Source: Comamonas suwonensis (GTDB taxonomy: Bacteria; Pseudomonadota; Gammaproteobacteria; Burkholderiales; Burkholderiaceae_C). From it: a DNA stretch of 64,000 bases. The notes beneath the pieces were generated by a model, which saw only the letters and a program-made list of their open reading frames with translations, did no database searches and had not been told where the DNA came from. Numbering within the stretch: position 1 is the first letter of the stretch; every line of letters starts with the position of its first letter. A program made the position numbers and the translations under genes. The stretch is from positions 124,001-188,000 of the forward strand of contig NZ_JABBCQ020000007.1 in NCBI RefSeq assembly GCF_012844455.2, read 5' to 3'. Shown here one piece after another: positions 1 through 9,401 of the stretch.

Positions 1-1019
1 CTACCGTGCACTGGAAGGACAAGGCAGGCGGCAGCCACAGCGCGCGTGCTAATCAGGAAATTTTGCTATGCGCTGGCGCGCTGCAGTCGCCGCAGTTGCT
101 TATGCTCTCGGGCATTGGTCCGGCAGAGCATCTGCGCGAGATGGGTATTGAGGTCAAGGTTGATCTGCCCGGCGTGGGTGCGAACCTGCAGGACCATGCC
201 ATCGCGCCCATGTCCTGGCGCATGAAGGTGGGTACGCCCAGCCTCAACCAATCGTTTCGCGGCATGGGTATTGGCGCTTCGCTCATCAAGTACTTGCTGA
301 CGAGGCAGGGTGCCATGGCCATGCCTGCATCCGAATTTGCAGCCTGGTTCAGCAGCGACCCCAGCCTGCCTTACAACGATATCCAGTTGCATGGCCTGCC
401 CGTGACGGGTGATATCGAAGGCTATATGCAAAGCGGCAAGAACTACCGCACGGAAGCATTTCCCGGCATGACGCTGGCACCGTATCAGGTGCGCCCTTAT
501 TCGCGTGGTGTGCTCAAGCTCAAGAGCAGCAAGCCTGAAGAGTTGGCCAGTGTCCGCATGAACTTTCTGCACGACGAGCGCGATCGCAAGGCCTTGCTCT
601 ACGGCGTGCGTATGGCCAGCAAGATTGCCCAGCAGCCCGCGCTGGTGGGGTTGATCGAGACGCAGACCCGCCCCACGCCGAACCTGCAAAGCGATGAAGA
701 ACTGCTGGACTGGATTGGCATGTATCTGGGATCTGGTCACCACGCCAGCGGCAGCTGTCGCATGGGCCAGCCGCATGACGCCATGACGGTGGTGACGCCG
801 GATCTCAAGGTCAAGGGCGTGCAGGGCCTGCGCGTGATCGATGCCTCGGTCATGCCGCATCTGGTGTCTGGCAACACCAATGCCGCATCGGTGGTGATTG
901 GCGATAAAGGGGCCGATCTGGTGCTGGGCTTGCTGCCGCCAGCACCTAAACAGTGGAAGGTTTCGGGCCTGATGGCTGCGACTGTGCTGAGTTCAATGGG
1001 CGCGGCTGAAGTGGTGTGA
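1..1019 (+). CDS. GMC-family FAD oxidoreductase, C-terminal part (5' end outside window)
   Basis: The reading frame is open from the window edge to TGA at 1017-1019, so only about 339 C-terminal residues are seen. The second GMC signature (GALQSPQLLMLSGIGP) lies near nt 81-128. The C-terminal catalytic region has HHASGSCRMG (near 738-767) and a NTNA motif (near 873), the His/Asn active-site arrangement of choline dehydrogenase and cholesterol oxidase-like flavoproteins. Such enzymes oxidise an alcohol to a carbonyl using FAD. The substrate cannot be read from this fragment; its place in a steroid cluster suggests a hydroxyl on the steroid or its side chain. The stop is followed 32 bp later by the start of the fused acyl-CoA dehydrogenase, so the two are probably cotranscribed. 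Confidence 0.9.
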   Translation, partial: TVHWKDKAGGSHSARANQEILLCAGALQSPQLLMLSGIGPAEHLREMGIEVKVDLPGVGANLQDHAIAPMSWRMKVGTPSLNQSFRGMGIGASLIKYLLTRQGAMAMPASEFAAWFSSDPSLPYNDIQLHGLPVTGDIEGYMQSGKNYRTEAFPGMTLAPYQVRPYSRGVLKLKSSKPEELASVRMNFLHDERDRKALLYGVRMASKIAQQPALVGLIETQTRPTPNLQSDEELLDWIGMYLGSGHHASGSCRMGQPHDAMTVVTPDLKVKGVQGLRVIDASVMPHLVSGNTNAASVVIGDKGADLVLGLLPPAPKQWKVSGLMAATVLSSMGAAEVV

Positions 1020-1051
1020 GCCTTAGGGCCATCTGTGGAGACAAGAAAAAA

Positions 1052-3463
1052 ATGAATTTTGATTTCAATGACGACCAGAATGCTTTGCGTACTGAGATTC
1101 GCAAATTTCTGAGCAAGGAATCCCCACTGACGCAGGCACGCGCACTGCTTGAAGGTGAAGGCCTTTACGCGCAAGGCGTGTGGAGCGGCATGGCGCAGCT
1201 CGGTGTGACCAGTTTGATGCTGCCTGACGATTGCGGTGGCATTGGTCTGGGTGCCATGGAGATGTGCGTGGTGGCCGAAGAAGTGGGTCGCCAGCTCAGC
1301 CCCGTGCCACTGGCATCCACCATGTATCTGGCCGTGCAGGCCTTTCTGCTATCAACGAAAGAGCAATCACCGCAACGCCAGAAATGGCTGCAGCCTGTTT
1401 CTGGGGGGAGTATCGGCTGTCTGGCAGCACCCACGGATGGTCAAAAGCCACTGGCCGATTTGCCCGCGTTTGATGGCAAGACGCTGAAGGGTGAATGCCT
1501 GCTGGTGGCCGACGGCATGGCGGCGCAATGGGGCGTGGCACTGGCGCGCAATGCGGCTGGCGCTGATGTGCTGGTGGCCTTCCAATTCGATACCTCGGTG
1601 CAGCGCAAGGCGCTCAAGACGCTGGACCCTTCCAAGCCTTATGCATCGCTGAGCTTTGGCGGCACGGCTGCCGAGCTGCTGGATGGTGCAAGCAGCGCCG
1701 CCCAGGTGCTGGCCCGCGTGCGCAATCGCGCCGCCGTCATGCTGGCGTTTGAGCAGCTGGGTGCGGCCGATGCAGCGCTGGAGATGGCCGCCGCCTATGC
1801 CAAGGAACGCAAGGCCTTTGGCCGTGCCATTGGCTCCTATCAGGGCATCAAGCACAAGCTGGCCAACCTCTACACCAACAATCAGCTGGCACGTGCCCAC
1901 TGCTACTACGGCGCATGGGCGCTGACGGCCGACATGGCTCAGGCGACTGGTGCGCCCGAGCTGGCGGCTGCCGCTGCGGCTGCGCGCGTGAGCACGACAC
2001 AAGCGCTTTCCGATGCGGCGCAGGAAAATCTGCATACCCATGGCGGCATGGGTTACACATGGGAGCTGGATTGCCATCTTTTTTACCGCCGCGCGCGCCA
2101 GCAGGCCGTGGAGCTGGGCAATATCCATGCCTGGCGCGAGCAGGTGGCGGCAGAGCTGCAAAAGTGCATGGATGAACCTGCGAAAGAGAAGGTGGCGCAA
2201 AGCATGGCCGGGGGTGACAGCCAGTCCATGGACTTTGAAGATACCCCCGAAGAAGCCGCCTTCCGCGCCGAATGCCGTGCCTGGCTGCAGCTCAATGCCG
2301 AACCCAAGGCCAGTGCTGACGACTACTTTGGCCGCGACATGACAGCTGAGCAGCGCATGGAGGCGGCCCGCATCTGGCAGGGCAAGAAGGCAGCAGGCGG
2401 CTTTGGAGCGATTACCTGGCCCAAGGTGCTGGGTGGCCGTGGCGGCACGCCCATGCAAGAGCTGATCTGGCGCCAGGAAGAGGGCAAGGTCAAGGTGCCT
2501 ACCGGTATGTTCAACGTCAGTCTGGGCATGGTGCTGCCTTCGGTGATGGCCCATGCCAGCCCTGAAGTGCTGGGCAGGCATGTGGCACCAGCGCTGGGCG
2601 GTAAAAACCTCTGGTGCCAGCTTCTGAGCGAGCCCGGTGCGGGGTCTGATCTGGGCATGGTGCGAACCCGGGCCGAACGCGCCACGGATGGCCGCGAGGG
2701 CTGGATCATCAATGGTCAGAAGGTCTGGACGTCGCTGGCGCAGTTTGCCCAGTTTGGACTGGTGCTGACGCGTACCAACCCGCAGGCGTCCAAGTTTGAA
2801 GGGATGAGCACCTTCTTTCTGGACATGAAGTCACCTGGCATTACCGTACGCCCCATTCGCCAGGCAGGCGGCGAGTCTGAATTCAACGAAGTCTTCTTCG
2901 AGAACGTGTTTGTGCCCGACAGCCAGCTGGTGGGCAAGCTGGGCGGCGGCTGGAAGGTCACCCTGACGGGCTTGATGGCTGAGCGCCTGGCCATTGGCGG
3001 CGTAATGCCCGCCGAGCTGTGGCGCACCACGGCGGGTCTGCTTGCGGACTACGAATTCGAAGGCCAACCCGCGCTGCAGGACGGCCGTATGCGTGAACGC
3101 TGGGCTGATCTTTACCTGAAAGAGCAGGCCTTGTGGCTGCTGCAATGCCGTGCGCTGACGGCGCTGAGCAAGGGCTTACAGCCCGGCCCTGAAATGAGCG
3201 GTGCCAAGAACGTGGCCGCTGCTGCGCTGCAGGCGTTCAGCTATTTCGCTATCGACCTGCTGGGCGAGCGTGGTGTGCTGGCGGCCAGCGAACTGGGGGA
3301 GCGCTTTGCCATGGTCGAGCGTCTGTGGTTCGGCTCTGCCGGCATGCGCATTGCGGGTGGTACTGACGAAGTGGTGCTCAACAGCATTGGCGAGCGGGTG
3401 CTGGGTCTGGCCCCTGAGACCCGCACGGACAAGGATGTGCCTTTTAGCGAACTGCTTGCCTAG
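1052..3463 (+). CDS. Fused double acyl-CoA dehydrogenase (FadE34/ChsE3-like)
   Basis: An 803-aa protein, about twice the usual acyl-CoA dehydrogenase length, with two complete ACAD modules. The first (about 1-375) has the FAD-contact segment ERKAFGRAIGSYQ near residues 252-264 and HGGMGYTWE near 330. A short acidic linker follows. The second (about 398-803) has LLSEPGAGSDL near 524, WTS near 559, a helix-G Glu at about 644 (AERLAIGG, the isovaleryl-CoA dehydrogenase position for the base) and GGTDE near 768. The two halves look complementary, as if the alpha and beta subunits of a steroid ACAD heteromer had been joined. M. tuberculosis FadE34 is a known fused steroid ACAD. The ATG at 1052 was chosen over an upstream in-frame start because a GGAGAC site precedes it at 1037-1042. 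Likely role: alpha,beta-dehydrogenation of a steroid side-chain acyl-CoA. Confidence 0.88.
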   Translation: MNFDFNDDQNALRTEIRKFLSKESPLTQARALLEGEGLYAQGVWSGMAQLGVTSLMLPDDCGGIGLGAMEMCVVAEEVGRQLSPVPLASTMYLAVQAFLLSTKEQSPQRQKWLQPVSGGSIGCLAAPTDGQKPLADLPAFDGKTLKGECLLVADGMAAQWGVALARNAAGADVLVAFQFDTSVQRKALKTLDPSKPYASLSFGGTAAELLDGASSAAQVLARVRNRAAVMLAFEQLGAADAALEMAAAYAKERKAFGRAIGSYQGIKHKLANLYTNNQLARAHCYYGAWALTADMAQATGAPELAAAAAAARVSTTQALSDAAQENLHTHGGMGYTWELDCHLFYRRARQQAVELGNIHAWREQVAAELQKCMDEPAKEKVAQSMAGGDSQSMDFEDTPEEAAFRAECRAWLQLNAEPKASADDYFGRDMTAEQRMEAARIWQGKKAAGGFGAITWPKVLGGRGGTPMQELIWRQEEGKVKVPTGMFNVSLGMVLPSVMAHASPEVLGRHVAPALGGKNLWCQLLSEPGAGSDLGMVRTRAERATDGREGWIINGQKVWTSLAQFAQFGLVLTRTNPQASKFEGMSTFFLDMKSPGITVRPIRQAGGESEFNEVFFENVFVPDSQLVGKLGGGWKVTLTGLMAERLAIGGVMPAELWRTTAGLLADYEFEGQPALQDGRMRERWADLYLKEQALWLLQCRALTALSKGLQPGPEMSGAKNVAAAALQAFSYFAIDLLGERGVLAASELGERFAMVERLWFGSAGMRIAGGTDEVVLNSIGERVLGLAPETRTDKDVPFSELLA

Positions 3464-3472
3464 TGACTTTGC

Positions 3473-3520
3473 GCGGCGCGCCGGGGCATTGACCCCGCCA
3501 CGGAGCGCCGCATTTTTTAT
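3473..3520 (+). terminator. Candidate rho-independent terminator
   Basis: GCGGCGC (3473-3479) pairs with GCGCCGC (3505-3511). A second small GGGG/CCCC hairpin lies inside the loop, and ATTTTTTAT follows. It sits directly after the fused acyl-CoA dehydrogenase stop codon. Confidence 0.5.
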
Positions 3521-3587
3521 CAGGCCGGGTCCAGAAAATTTCATCAATGAAACGTGGCGGAGACCACGGCTTACAAGGAGACAAGAC

Positions 3588-4958
3588 ATGAGTGCATCTG
3601 CTGCGGCCACTGTGCCAAAAGCTGCTTCGGCCACTCTGAGGGCGGTGAGCAATGTGACGGGCTGGCGTCGCCATTACCTGCTGTTTGTGCTGCTGCTCGT
3701 CTATGGCATGAGCATGATTGACCGCCAGATCATGGGAGTGCTGATTGAGCCCATCAAAAAAGAGATGGGCGTCTCGGACAGTGCCATGGGTCTGCTCACC
3801 GGTCTGGCCTTTGCGCTTTTCTACAGCATTCTGGCTGTGCCCTTTGGCCGGTTTGCTGACCGCACCAACCGCCGCAACCTGATTGCGTGGTGCTGTGGCG
3901 GTTGGAGCATTGCTACGGCTTTGTGCGGCATGGCCGTGGGCTTCTGGAGTCTGACCGCCGCGCGTGTGGGTGTTGCCGTGGGCGAGGCCGGCAGCACGGC
4001 AGCATCAACCACCATGATTGCCGATGTGTACCCGCCAGAGCAACGCAGCCGGGCCATGAGTGTGTTCAGTCTGGGCCCGCATCTGGGCTCGCTGGTCGGG
4101 CTGGGTGTGGGTGCGTGGATTGCCCAGCACTACGGCTGGCGTGCCGCATTTTTGTGGCTGGCCGTGCCTGGTGTGCTGATTGCTCTGGTGCTGCGTCTGA
4201 CTTGCCGGGAGCCCCTGCGCGGTGCGCAGGAGATATTGGGCAAGCGGGTTGCACCTCCTCAGGCTGTGGCCGAAAAGTTCTCGGATGTGATGAGCGCTTT
4301 GCGCCGCAACAAGGCCTTTGTGGGCCTGGGCCTTGCAGGCATGGTGATGGCGTTTTCAGGCTACGCGATTGGCATGTGGAACACGGCATTTCTGGTGCGC
4401 TCTCACGGACTGCAGCTCAAAGATGCCGGGGCCATCATGGGTTTTATTGGCGGGCCGGGTGCGATTTTTGGCGCCTTGCTCAGTGGCTGGATTACCGATG
4501 TGATGGCCAAGCGTGATGTGCGCTGGCAGATCGGCATTCCGGTGCTGGCAACGCTGGTTTCGATTCCGCTGGGGCTGGCGTTCTACTTCAACGATTCGCC
4601 CGAGAAGTGGCTGGTTGCGGGTCTGCAGATTCCGCATGCGATTGTCTGGTATGGCCTGTTTGCAGTGTTCTCCAGCTTCTGGGCGGCTCCTGCTTTTGCG
4701 GCGCTGGCCAATGTGATTGCATCGTCGAGCCTGGCCACATCGCTGTCTATTTACAACCTGCTTCTGACCGCGGTGGGCGGTGGGCTGGGCCCGCTGACGG
4801 TGGGACTGCTAAGCGATGCTTTTATCGCTCGCGCTGGCAATGAATCACTGCGCTGGGCACTTGCATCAATGCTGGCGTTTTATGTGCTGGGGGTGCTGGC
4901 CTATGCCTGCAGTATCAAACCTTATGCGCAGCAGATGGCAGCAAAAAAGAGAGCTTGA
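3588..4958 (+). CDS. MFS transporter, Spinster type
   Basis: A 456-aa protein with about 12 hydrophobic segments. The first helix ends in the loop MSMIDRQIMGVLIEPIKKE, followed by MGLLTGLAFALFYS and an FGRFADR cytoplasmic loop, typical of the Spinster branch of the major facilitator superfamily. The longer open frame to the left overlaps the previous gene in another frame. The ATG at 3588 is preceded by AAGGAG at 3575-3580 and gives the expected N-terminus. It is likely an inner-membrane carrier for a steroid, bile acid or degradation product; direction and substrate are not shown by the sequence. Closely related paralogues lie at 9402-10700 and 13880-15250. Confidence 0.88.
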   Translation: MSASAAATVPKAASATLRAVSNVTGWRRHYLLFVLLLVYGMSMIDRQIMGVLIEPIKKEMGVSDSAMGLLTGLAFALFYSILAVPFGRFADRTNRRNLIAWCCGGWSIATALCGMAVGFWSLTAARVGVAVGEAGSTAASTTMIADVYPPEQRSRAMSVFSLGPHLGSLVGLGVGAWIAQHYGWRAAFLWLAVPGVLIALVLRLTCREPLRGAQEILGKRVAPPQAVAEKFSDVMSALRRNKAFVGLGLAGMVMAFSGYAIGMWNTAFLVRSHGLQLKDAGAIMGFIGGPGAIFGALLSGWITDVMAKRDVRWQIGIPVLATLVSIPLGLAFYFNDSPEKWLVAGLQIPHAIVWYGLFAVFSSFWAAPAFAALANVIASSSLATSLSIYNLLLTAVGGGLGPLTVGLLSDAFIARAGNESLRWALASMLAFYVLGVLAYACSIKPYAQQMAAKKRA

Positions 4959-5103
4959 AGCGCATATTGAAAAGGCGCTTAAGCATGGTTTAGCGCATGA
5001 AAGCGTGGCTTGCAACTCAGGAAAACTTCTGTAGGACAACACCCGGCTATCGGTGAATATCAGTGCCCGGAAACTTGGGTGTTTGCTCTCAGGGTCTGCC
5101 CTC

Positions 5104-5117
5104 AGTTCAAGTGGACG
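5104..5117 (+). promoter_or_regulatory. Cluster operator motif, site 1
   Basis: AGTTC-N4-GGACG followed by ATGA, 96 bp upstream of the acyl-CoA ligase at 5213. The gene-proximal half is perfect and the distal half degenerate. The rest of the 4959-5212 gap shows no gene. Confidence 0.45.
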
Positions 5118-5212
5118 ATGAATGCGGCGGTTGACCGCTTGACGATGACGCCGTCGTCGAGCATGCCGCAGCCTATCGGATTTGAATCAATGAGAAAGAC
5201 GGAGACAAAGAC

Positions 5213-6844
5213 ATGAAGCGGACTTTCAATCTGGCAGATATTTTTGAGCTGGTGGTGCAGGCTGTGCCGGAGCGCATTGCCTTTGGCTGTGGCGATCAAA
5301 AGCTCACATTCACGCAGCTCAACGAGCGCGCCAACAAGCTGGGCAATGCGCTGAGCGCGCGCGGTATTGGTCGCGGCGACAACGTCGGCATTCAGCTCTA
5401 CAACTGCGCGGAATATCTGGAGACATTTTTTGCCTGCTGCAAGATTGGTGCGATTCCCGTCAATGTGAACTACCGCTATGTGGCCGACGAGCTGCTGGGG
5501 CTGTTCAACAGCCTGGACCTGCGTGGACTGGTTTACGGCGCAGATTTTGATGGCGCCGTGCTGGAAGTCATCCCTCAAGTGCCCACGCTGCGCCTGGCGC
5601 TGCGTGTGGGTGAGGCGCGTGAAGGACTGTCCAAGATAGTGAAATGCTACGAGCCAGTGCTCGCCCAAGGCGGTGCGCAGCTGAGCGACCCGGATCGTAG
5701 TGATGACGATATCTTCATGCTCTGCACGGGCGGAACGACCGGGCTGCCCAAGGGTGTGATGTGGCCACACAAGGCCTTGTTCATGGGCGCTTTAGGCGGT
5801 GGCGGCTACTACTTTCGTTGCCCCCCGGTTGAGGCCCCCGAAGAACTGCTGCAACTGGTACCTCACGGCCCTGCACTGGCTTACCTGGCGGCAGCCCCTC
5901 TGATGCACGGCGCGGCCATGTGGGCCACGTTGATCAGCCTTTTCTCGGGGCACCCGGTCTATGTGAATGACCGCAAGAGCTTTGACCCGGTGCATATGCT
6001 GGATCTGATCGAGCGTCACAGCATCAATGTGATGGCCGTAGTGGGCGATGCGATGGCGCTGCCCATCATTCAGGCGCTGGAGAGCCATCCCGGCCGCTGG
6101 CAGCTCAAGTCGCTGATGGTTTTTGGCAATGGCGGCGCGGTGTTCTCCCGCCATCTGCAGGAGCGGCTGCTGGTGCAGCTGCCGCATCTGGTGCTCAACA
6201 ACAGCATGGCCAGTTCTGAATCTGGCGTGGTCGGCGGCGGGGACAAGACGCCCGAGAGTGCAGGGCTGATGAGGATTGCGCCGCGCCCGGATTTGAGCGT
6301 GATCTCCGAAGACCTGCGCATCCTGAGTCAGGCGGGCGAGGAAGGCGTTCTGGCGCGCAGCGGCCACACCCCGCTGGGCTATTACGGCGACCCCAAGAAG
6401 ACCGCCGAGACCTTTGTGGTGATTGATGGATGCCGCTGGGTGCTGACCGGTGATCGCGCCCGTATCGAGACCTCGGGTGAATACATGGTGCTGGGCCGCG
6501 GCTCTCAATGCATCAATACTGGCGGCGAAAAAGTCTACCCCGAGGAAGTGGAGGAGGCGGCACGTCGCTACCCGTCTGTGCAGGACGTGGTGGTGATCGG
6601 CCTGCCCGATGAGCGCTGGGGCAGCAAGGTGGCGGCCGTGGTGCAGGTGCAGCAGGGGCAGACGTTTGACCTGCAGGAGTTCGAGAAGGTGTGTCGCACC
6701 AATCTGTCGGGCTACAAGGTGCCGCGTGCCGTGTTCGTCGCGTCTGAGGTCAAGCGCAGCCCCGCAGGTAAGGCTGACTATCGCTGGGCCAAGGCCTTCG
6801 CCCAAGACAACCAGCCACTGACGGCTGCTGCTGCGCTGGCCTGA
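5213..6844 (+). CDS. Acyl-CoA synthetase (FadD19-like steroid side-chain CoA ligase)
   Basis: A 543-aa ANL-superfamily ligase. The P-loop-like motif CTGGTTGLPKG lies near residue 171 and continues into VMW, a variant I associate with FadD17/FadD19-type steroid ligases. TGDRAR (near 415) is the adenylate-binding region, and the C-terminal subdomain ends with a SPAGKADYRWAK segment carrying the catalytic lysine. It would form the CoA thioester of a steroid carboxylic acid via an acyl-adenylate. The start has GGAG 9 bp upstream (5201-5204). The gene has its own upstream operator-like motif and a strong terminator after it, so it may be monocistronic. The exact side-chain length accepted cannot be read from sequence. 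Confidence 0.88.
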   Translation: MKRTFNLADIFELVVQAVPERIAFGCGDQKLTFTQLNERANKLGNALSARGIGRGDNVGIQLYNCAEYLETFFACCKIGAIPVNVNYRYVADELLGLFNSLDLRGLVYGADFDGAVLEVIPQVPTLRLALRVGEAREGLSKIVKCYEPVLAQGGAQLSDPDRSDDDIFMLCTGGTTGLPKGVMWPHKALFMGALGGGGYYFRCPPVEAPEELLQLVPHGPALAYLAAAPLMHGAAMWATLISLFSGHPVYVNDRKSFDPVHMLDLIERHSINVMAVVGDAMALPIIQALESHPGRWQLKSLMVFGNGGAVFSRHLQERLLVQLPHLVLNNSMASSESGVVGGGDKTPESAGLMRIAPRPDLSVISEDLRILSQAGEEGVLARSGHTPLGYYGDPKKTAETFVVIDGCRWVLTGDRARIETSGEYMVLGRGSQCINTGGEKVYPEEVEEAARRYPSVQDVVVIGLPDERWGSKVAAVVQVQQGQTFDLQEFEKVCRTNLSGYKVPRAVFVASEVKRSPAGKADYRWAKAFAQDNQPLTAAAALA

Positions 6845-6915
6845 TCACGGAGCGCACAGCCAGTAAACCCATTGAGCAATACCCCTGTTCGTCGCGCCTG
6901 ACGACGGGACTTTAC

Positions 6916-6940
6916 AAGGAGGCCTCGGCCTCCTTTTTTT
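6916..6940 (+). terminator. Rho-independent terminator
   Basis: A perfect 9-bp stem AAGGAGGCC/GGCCTCCTT (6916-6924 and 6927-6935) with a tiny loop runs into a T7 tract. It ends the acyl-CoA ligase transcript. Confidence 0.85.
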
Positions 6941-6944
6941 ATTC

Positions 6945-7385
6945 TCAGCGTGGTGCTCTGCAAATTCTGTGCGCCGTTTTTTCGGACTTCAGCGCTACAA
7001 AGGCTTTGCCTTGTGTGTCATAGCGGTGTGCAATCACATGCTGGTTGCAGCGATCGGAATATCTCGCACAGGCCTGCATGGCAATGCATAGATGAGGCCC
7101 GGAACCCCAGACCTTGGCGGGCGGCTTGTCGTAGATGCCTTCGTAAAGCGTTTGCGTTTGTGCGCCGTTGTCATTCCACTTGACCACGATTTCAGAATCA
7201 AAGTGATCAAAGCCTGCGCTGCTGTAGCCCACCTCATAGTGAACCGTTCCCAGCTTGGCAATGGACGTGCGGCCCGAGGCTTGATTTTCCCAAGCTGTAG
7301 CCTCTTGCGCGCTGCAAGGCATGGCGCAAAAGCTCATCAGCATGAGCCATGTATGAAGCGGACTGCAAAGCTTGCGCAAGTGCAT
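6945..7385 (-). CDS. Hypothetical secreted protein
   Basis: A 146-aa product I do not recognise. The N-terminus is a convincing Sec signal peptide: basic MHLRKL, a hydrophobic stretch to about residue 22, then MPCSAQ with probable cleavage after SAQ or CSA. The mature part is about 118 residues with five cysteines, which could form disulfides in the periplasm. No catalytic motif is evident. The gene converges on the ligase terminator at 6916-6940. It sits downstream of the D-aminoacylase-family gene on the same strand but is separated from it by a terminator at 7454-7476, so it needs its own promoter. A TATATA stretch lies near 7418-7423. Confidence 0.6.
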   Translation of the reverse strand: MHLRKLCSPLHTWLMLMSFCAMPCSAQEATAWENQASGRTSIAKLGTVHYEVGYSSAGFDHFDSEIVVKWNDNGAQTQTLYEGIYDKPPAKVWGSGPHLCIAMQACARYSDRCNQHVIAHRYDTQGKAFVALKSEKTAHRICRAPR

Positions 7386-7453
7386 GGGGTGACGGTCTGG
7401 ACGATGACGGCTCCACTATATAGGCGGTACCTAGGCGGCATCTGAATTCCATG

Positions 7454-7476
7454 AAAAATGGCCCGTTCGGGCCATT
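7454..7476 (-). terminator. Rho-independent terminator (minus strand)
   Basis: Stem AATGGCCC/GGGCCATT (7457-7464 and 7469-7476) with a GTTC loop. On the minus strand it is followed by TTTTC. It lies 10 bp after the stop of the amidohydrolase gene. Confidence 0.75.
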
Positions 7477-7485
7477 GATCAACGT

Positions 7486-9198
7486 CTACGCAGTGTGTTC
7501 GCTGCGCTTTACCAGCTTGCCGGGCAATGCACTGGTTGCCACGCCATCCCGGTAAGTAATCTGACCAGACTTGATGGTGTAGCGATAGCCTTCGGCTTTC
7601 TGCAAAAAGCGCTTGCCGCCTGCGGGCAGGTCTCTAACGATTTGTGGTGGCAGGATTTTCAATGCCTGCAGGTCGATGAGGTTGATATCGGCCAGCTTGC
7701 CTGCCTCCAGTGTGCCCCGGTCATGGAAGCCATAGAGCGCAGCGGGGCGCTGAGTCAGTCGTTGCACCGCCGATTCGATGCTGAACAGGCCGCGCTCGCG
7801 CACCCATTCGGTCAACAAGAACGTGGTGGCACTACCGTCGCAGATCGTCCCGACATGTGCGCCGCCATCTCCCAGCGCGGGTACGGTGTGCGCATGGCTG
7901 AGCAGCTCATGCAGTGCGCTGCAGTCGTGGTTGAGGTAGTTGGCCATGGGCAGGTAGACCAAGGCCTGGCCGTTGTTGCCGAGCATGAAGTCATAAAGCC
8001 ACTCCAGTGGCGGGACAGCGGCGGCATCTGCCTGCGCCTGAACGCAATCCTCGGGCTGCGGCAGATAGACGGGCGCATCGCCTTGCCACGGGTACATGCC
8101 TGCGTAGTTATGACCAAAGTACGCCATGAATAGATGGGGCTGACGATCTTGCTCGCTGAGGATGCGGCGGCGTGTGGCAGGATCGCCTAGCGCATGGATG
8201 CGCTCTGCCGGCGGGAGGTGCGCCAGTGCCTCATAGCTGGGTTTGCAAGAAAACGGATTGAGGCTGCATTCAAAGCCCATGAGCACACCCACGGGGCGGT
8301 TGAGGACCTGGCCGGTGATGCGCTGGCCGTCTGCGTTGGCCTGCGTGATGAGTTGCAGCAATTCGCGATGCAGCTGTGGCCTATAAGGGTACTGAATCAC
8401 CGTCAAGGTGCTTGCGCGGCCTGTGGCCTGGCTGACGCGGCTCAGAATGCTGAATTCTTGCTCCGTGTCTTCAAAGTCGGAGATCATCTGAAACACGCTG
8501 TTCGGATAGTCCTTCAGCGACAGGCCCAGCTGCAGCAGTTCGTGGCTCACCGCCTGGTACATGGGCGTGAAATCGCCAGATTTCGAGCGGTGGGCCATGG
8601 TGCGGGAAGTGGACAGACCGACGGCCCCTGCAGCCAGCCCCTGCTGAACCAGTTGCTGCATGGTTTGCAGATCTTGCTCGCTGGCGGATTCGCGCCGCAC
8701 GGCGCGCTCACCCATGGCGTAGACCCGCAGCGGGCCATGGGGCAGCAATGCGGCAATGTCGATGTCGTAGCGGCGCTCGCCGAGTGCGTTCAGGTACTCG
8801 GGAAAGCTTTCCCAGGTCCAGGGCAGACCTTCATGCAACGCCGTATCGGGGATGTCCTCCACGCCTTCCATCAGCGCGATCAATGTGTCGCGGTCTTCGG
8901 GGCGGCAGGGGGCAAAACCCACGCCGCAGTTGCCCATGACTGCCGTGGTCACACCTTGCTGTGATGTGGGCCAGAGCTGCTGGTCCCAGGTGGCCTGGCC
9001 ATCAAAGTGGGTGTGGACATCAACAAAGCCGGGAGTGACCAGAAGGCCTGTGGCATCGATGGTTTGCGCGGCACTGCCGAGTAAATGCCCGATGGCGGCA
9101 ATGCGGCCGTCCAGCACTGCCACATCGGCGACAAACGGCGGGGCACCTGTGCCGTCGACCACGCAGCCATTGCAAATCAACATATCAAAGTGCGGCAC
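7486..9198 (-). CDS. N-acyl-D-amino-acid deacylase-family amidohydrolase
   Basis: A 570-aa protein of the amidohydrolase (TIM-barrel metal hydrolase) superfamily, D-aminoacylase branch. The N-terminal beta-sandwich segment [20 protein letters not shown] is followed by the metal-binding [12 protein letters not shown] near residues 60-71 and by [16 protein letters not shown]. The C-terminal strand LADINLIDL is also typical. GTG at 9198 is chosen as start because AAAGGAG lies just upstream on the minus strand and the protein then begins [10 protein letters not shown]; the longer open frame has no such site. Family members hydrolyse N-acyl amino acids or cyclic amides. In this cluster an N-acyl-glycine or taurine bile-salt conjugate is a possible substrate, but that is inference. 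Confidence 0.85.
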   Translation of the reverse strand: MPHFDMLICNGCVVDGTGAPPFVADVAVLDGRIAAIGHLLGSAAQTIDATGLLVTPGFVDVHTHFDGQATWDQQLWPTSQQGVTTAVMGNCGVGFAPCRPEDRDTLIALMEGVEDIPDTALHEGLPWTWESFPEYLNALGERRYDIDIAALLPHGPLRVYAMGERAVRRESASEQDLQTMQQLVQQGLAAGAVGLSTSRTMAHRSKSGDFTPMYQAVSHELLQLGLSLKDYPNSVFQMISDFEDTEQEFSILSRVSQATGRASTLTVIQYPYRPQLHRELLQLITQANADGQRITGQVLNRPVGVLMGFECSLNPFSCKPSYEALAHLPPAERIHALGDPATRRRILSEQDRQPHLFMAYFGHNYAGMYPWQGDAPVYLPQPEDCVQAQADAAAVPPLEWLYDFMLGNNGQALVYLPMANYLNHDCSALHELLSHAHTVPALGDGGAHVGTICDGSATTFLLTEWVRERGLFSIESAVQRLTQRPAALYGFHDRGTLEAGKLADINLIDLQALKILPPQIVRDLPAGGKRFLQKAEGYRYTIKSGQITYRDGVATSALPGKLVKRSEHTA

Positions 9199-9295
9199 TT
9201 TGTTTCTCCTTTGGGAATGCTTGTGAAGGGCCGCCTTGGGCAGCCAGCACACATTAGGAGTTCAGTGACACCGAGGACCTACAGGGTATTGGAAT

Positions 9296-9309
9296 CGTCC
9301 ATTGGGACG
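9296..9309. promoter_or_regulatory. Cluster operator motif, site 2 (best palindrome)
   Basis: ATCGTCC-ATTG-GGACGAT gives 7-bp perfect arms (9294-9300 and 9305-9311). It lies in the 203-bp divergent gap, 98 bp from the minus-strand deacylase start and 93 bp from the plus-strand MFS start, and points both ways. Confidence 0.6.
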
Positions 9310-9401
9310 ATGTGAGCAAGGGGTCTCAACTTCACGATAGGAAAGCTGCCGGGTAGAGATTGCCTGCGCACCGACTCCCGCGAAATACAACTCAAAGAGC
9401 A

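Noticed and set aside
3201-3587. N-terminal extension of the MFS gene into the fused acyl-CoA dehydrogenase
   Set aside because: The extension overlaps a real gene in another frame, and the ATG at 3588 has a good ribosome-binding site and the expected N-terminus.
5010-5216. 68-codon open frame upstream of the acyl-CoA ligase
   Set aside because: It spans the operator-like motif, has no ribosome-binding site or recognisable composition, and overlaps the ligase start.
7390-7403. GGACGATGA at 7399 as another operator copy
   Set aside because: Only one half-site is present and its orientation does not face a gene; the distal half (TGACG) does not match.
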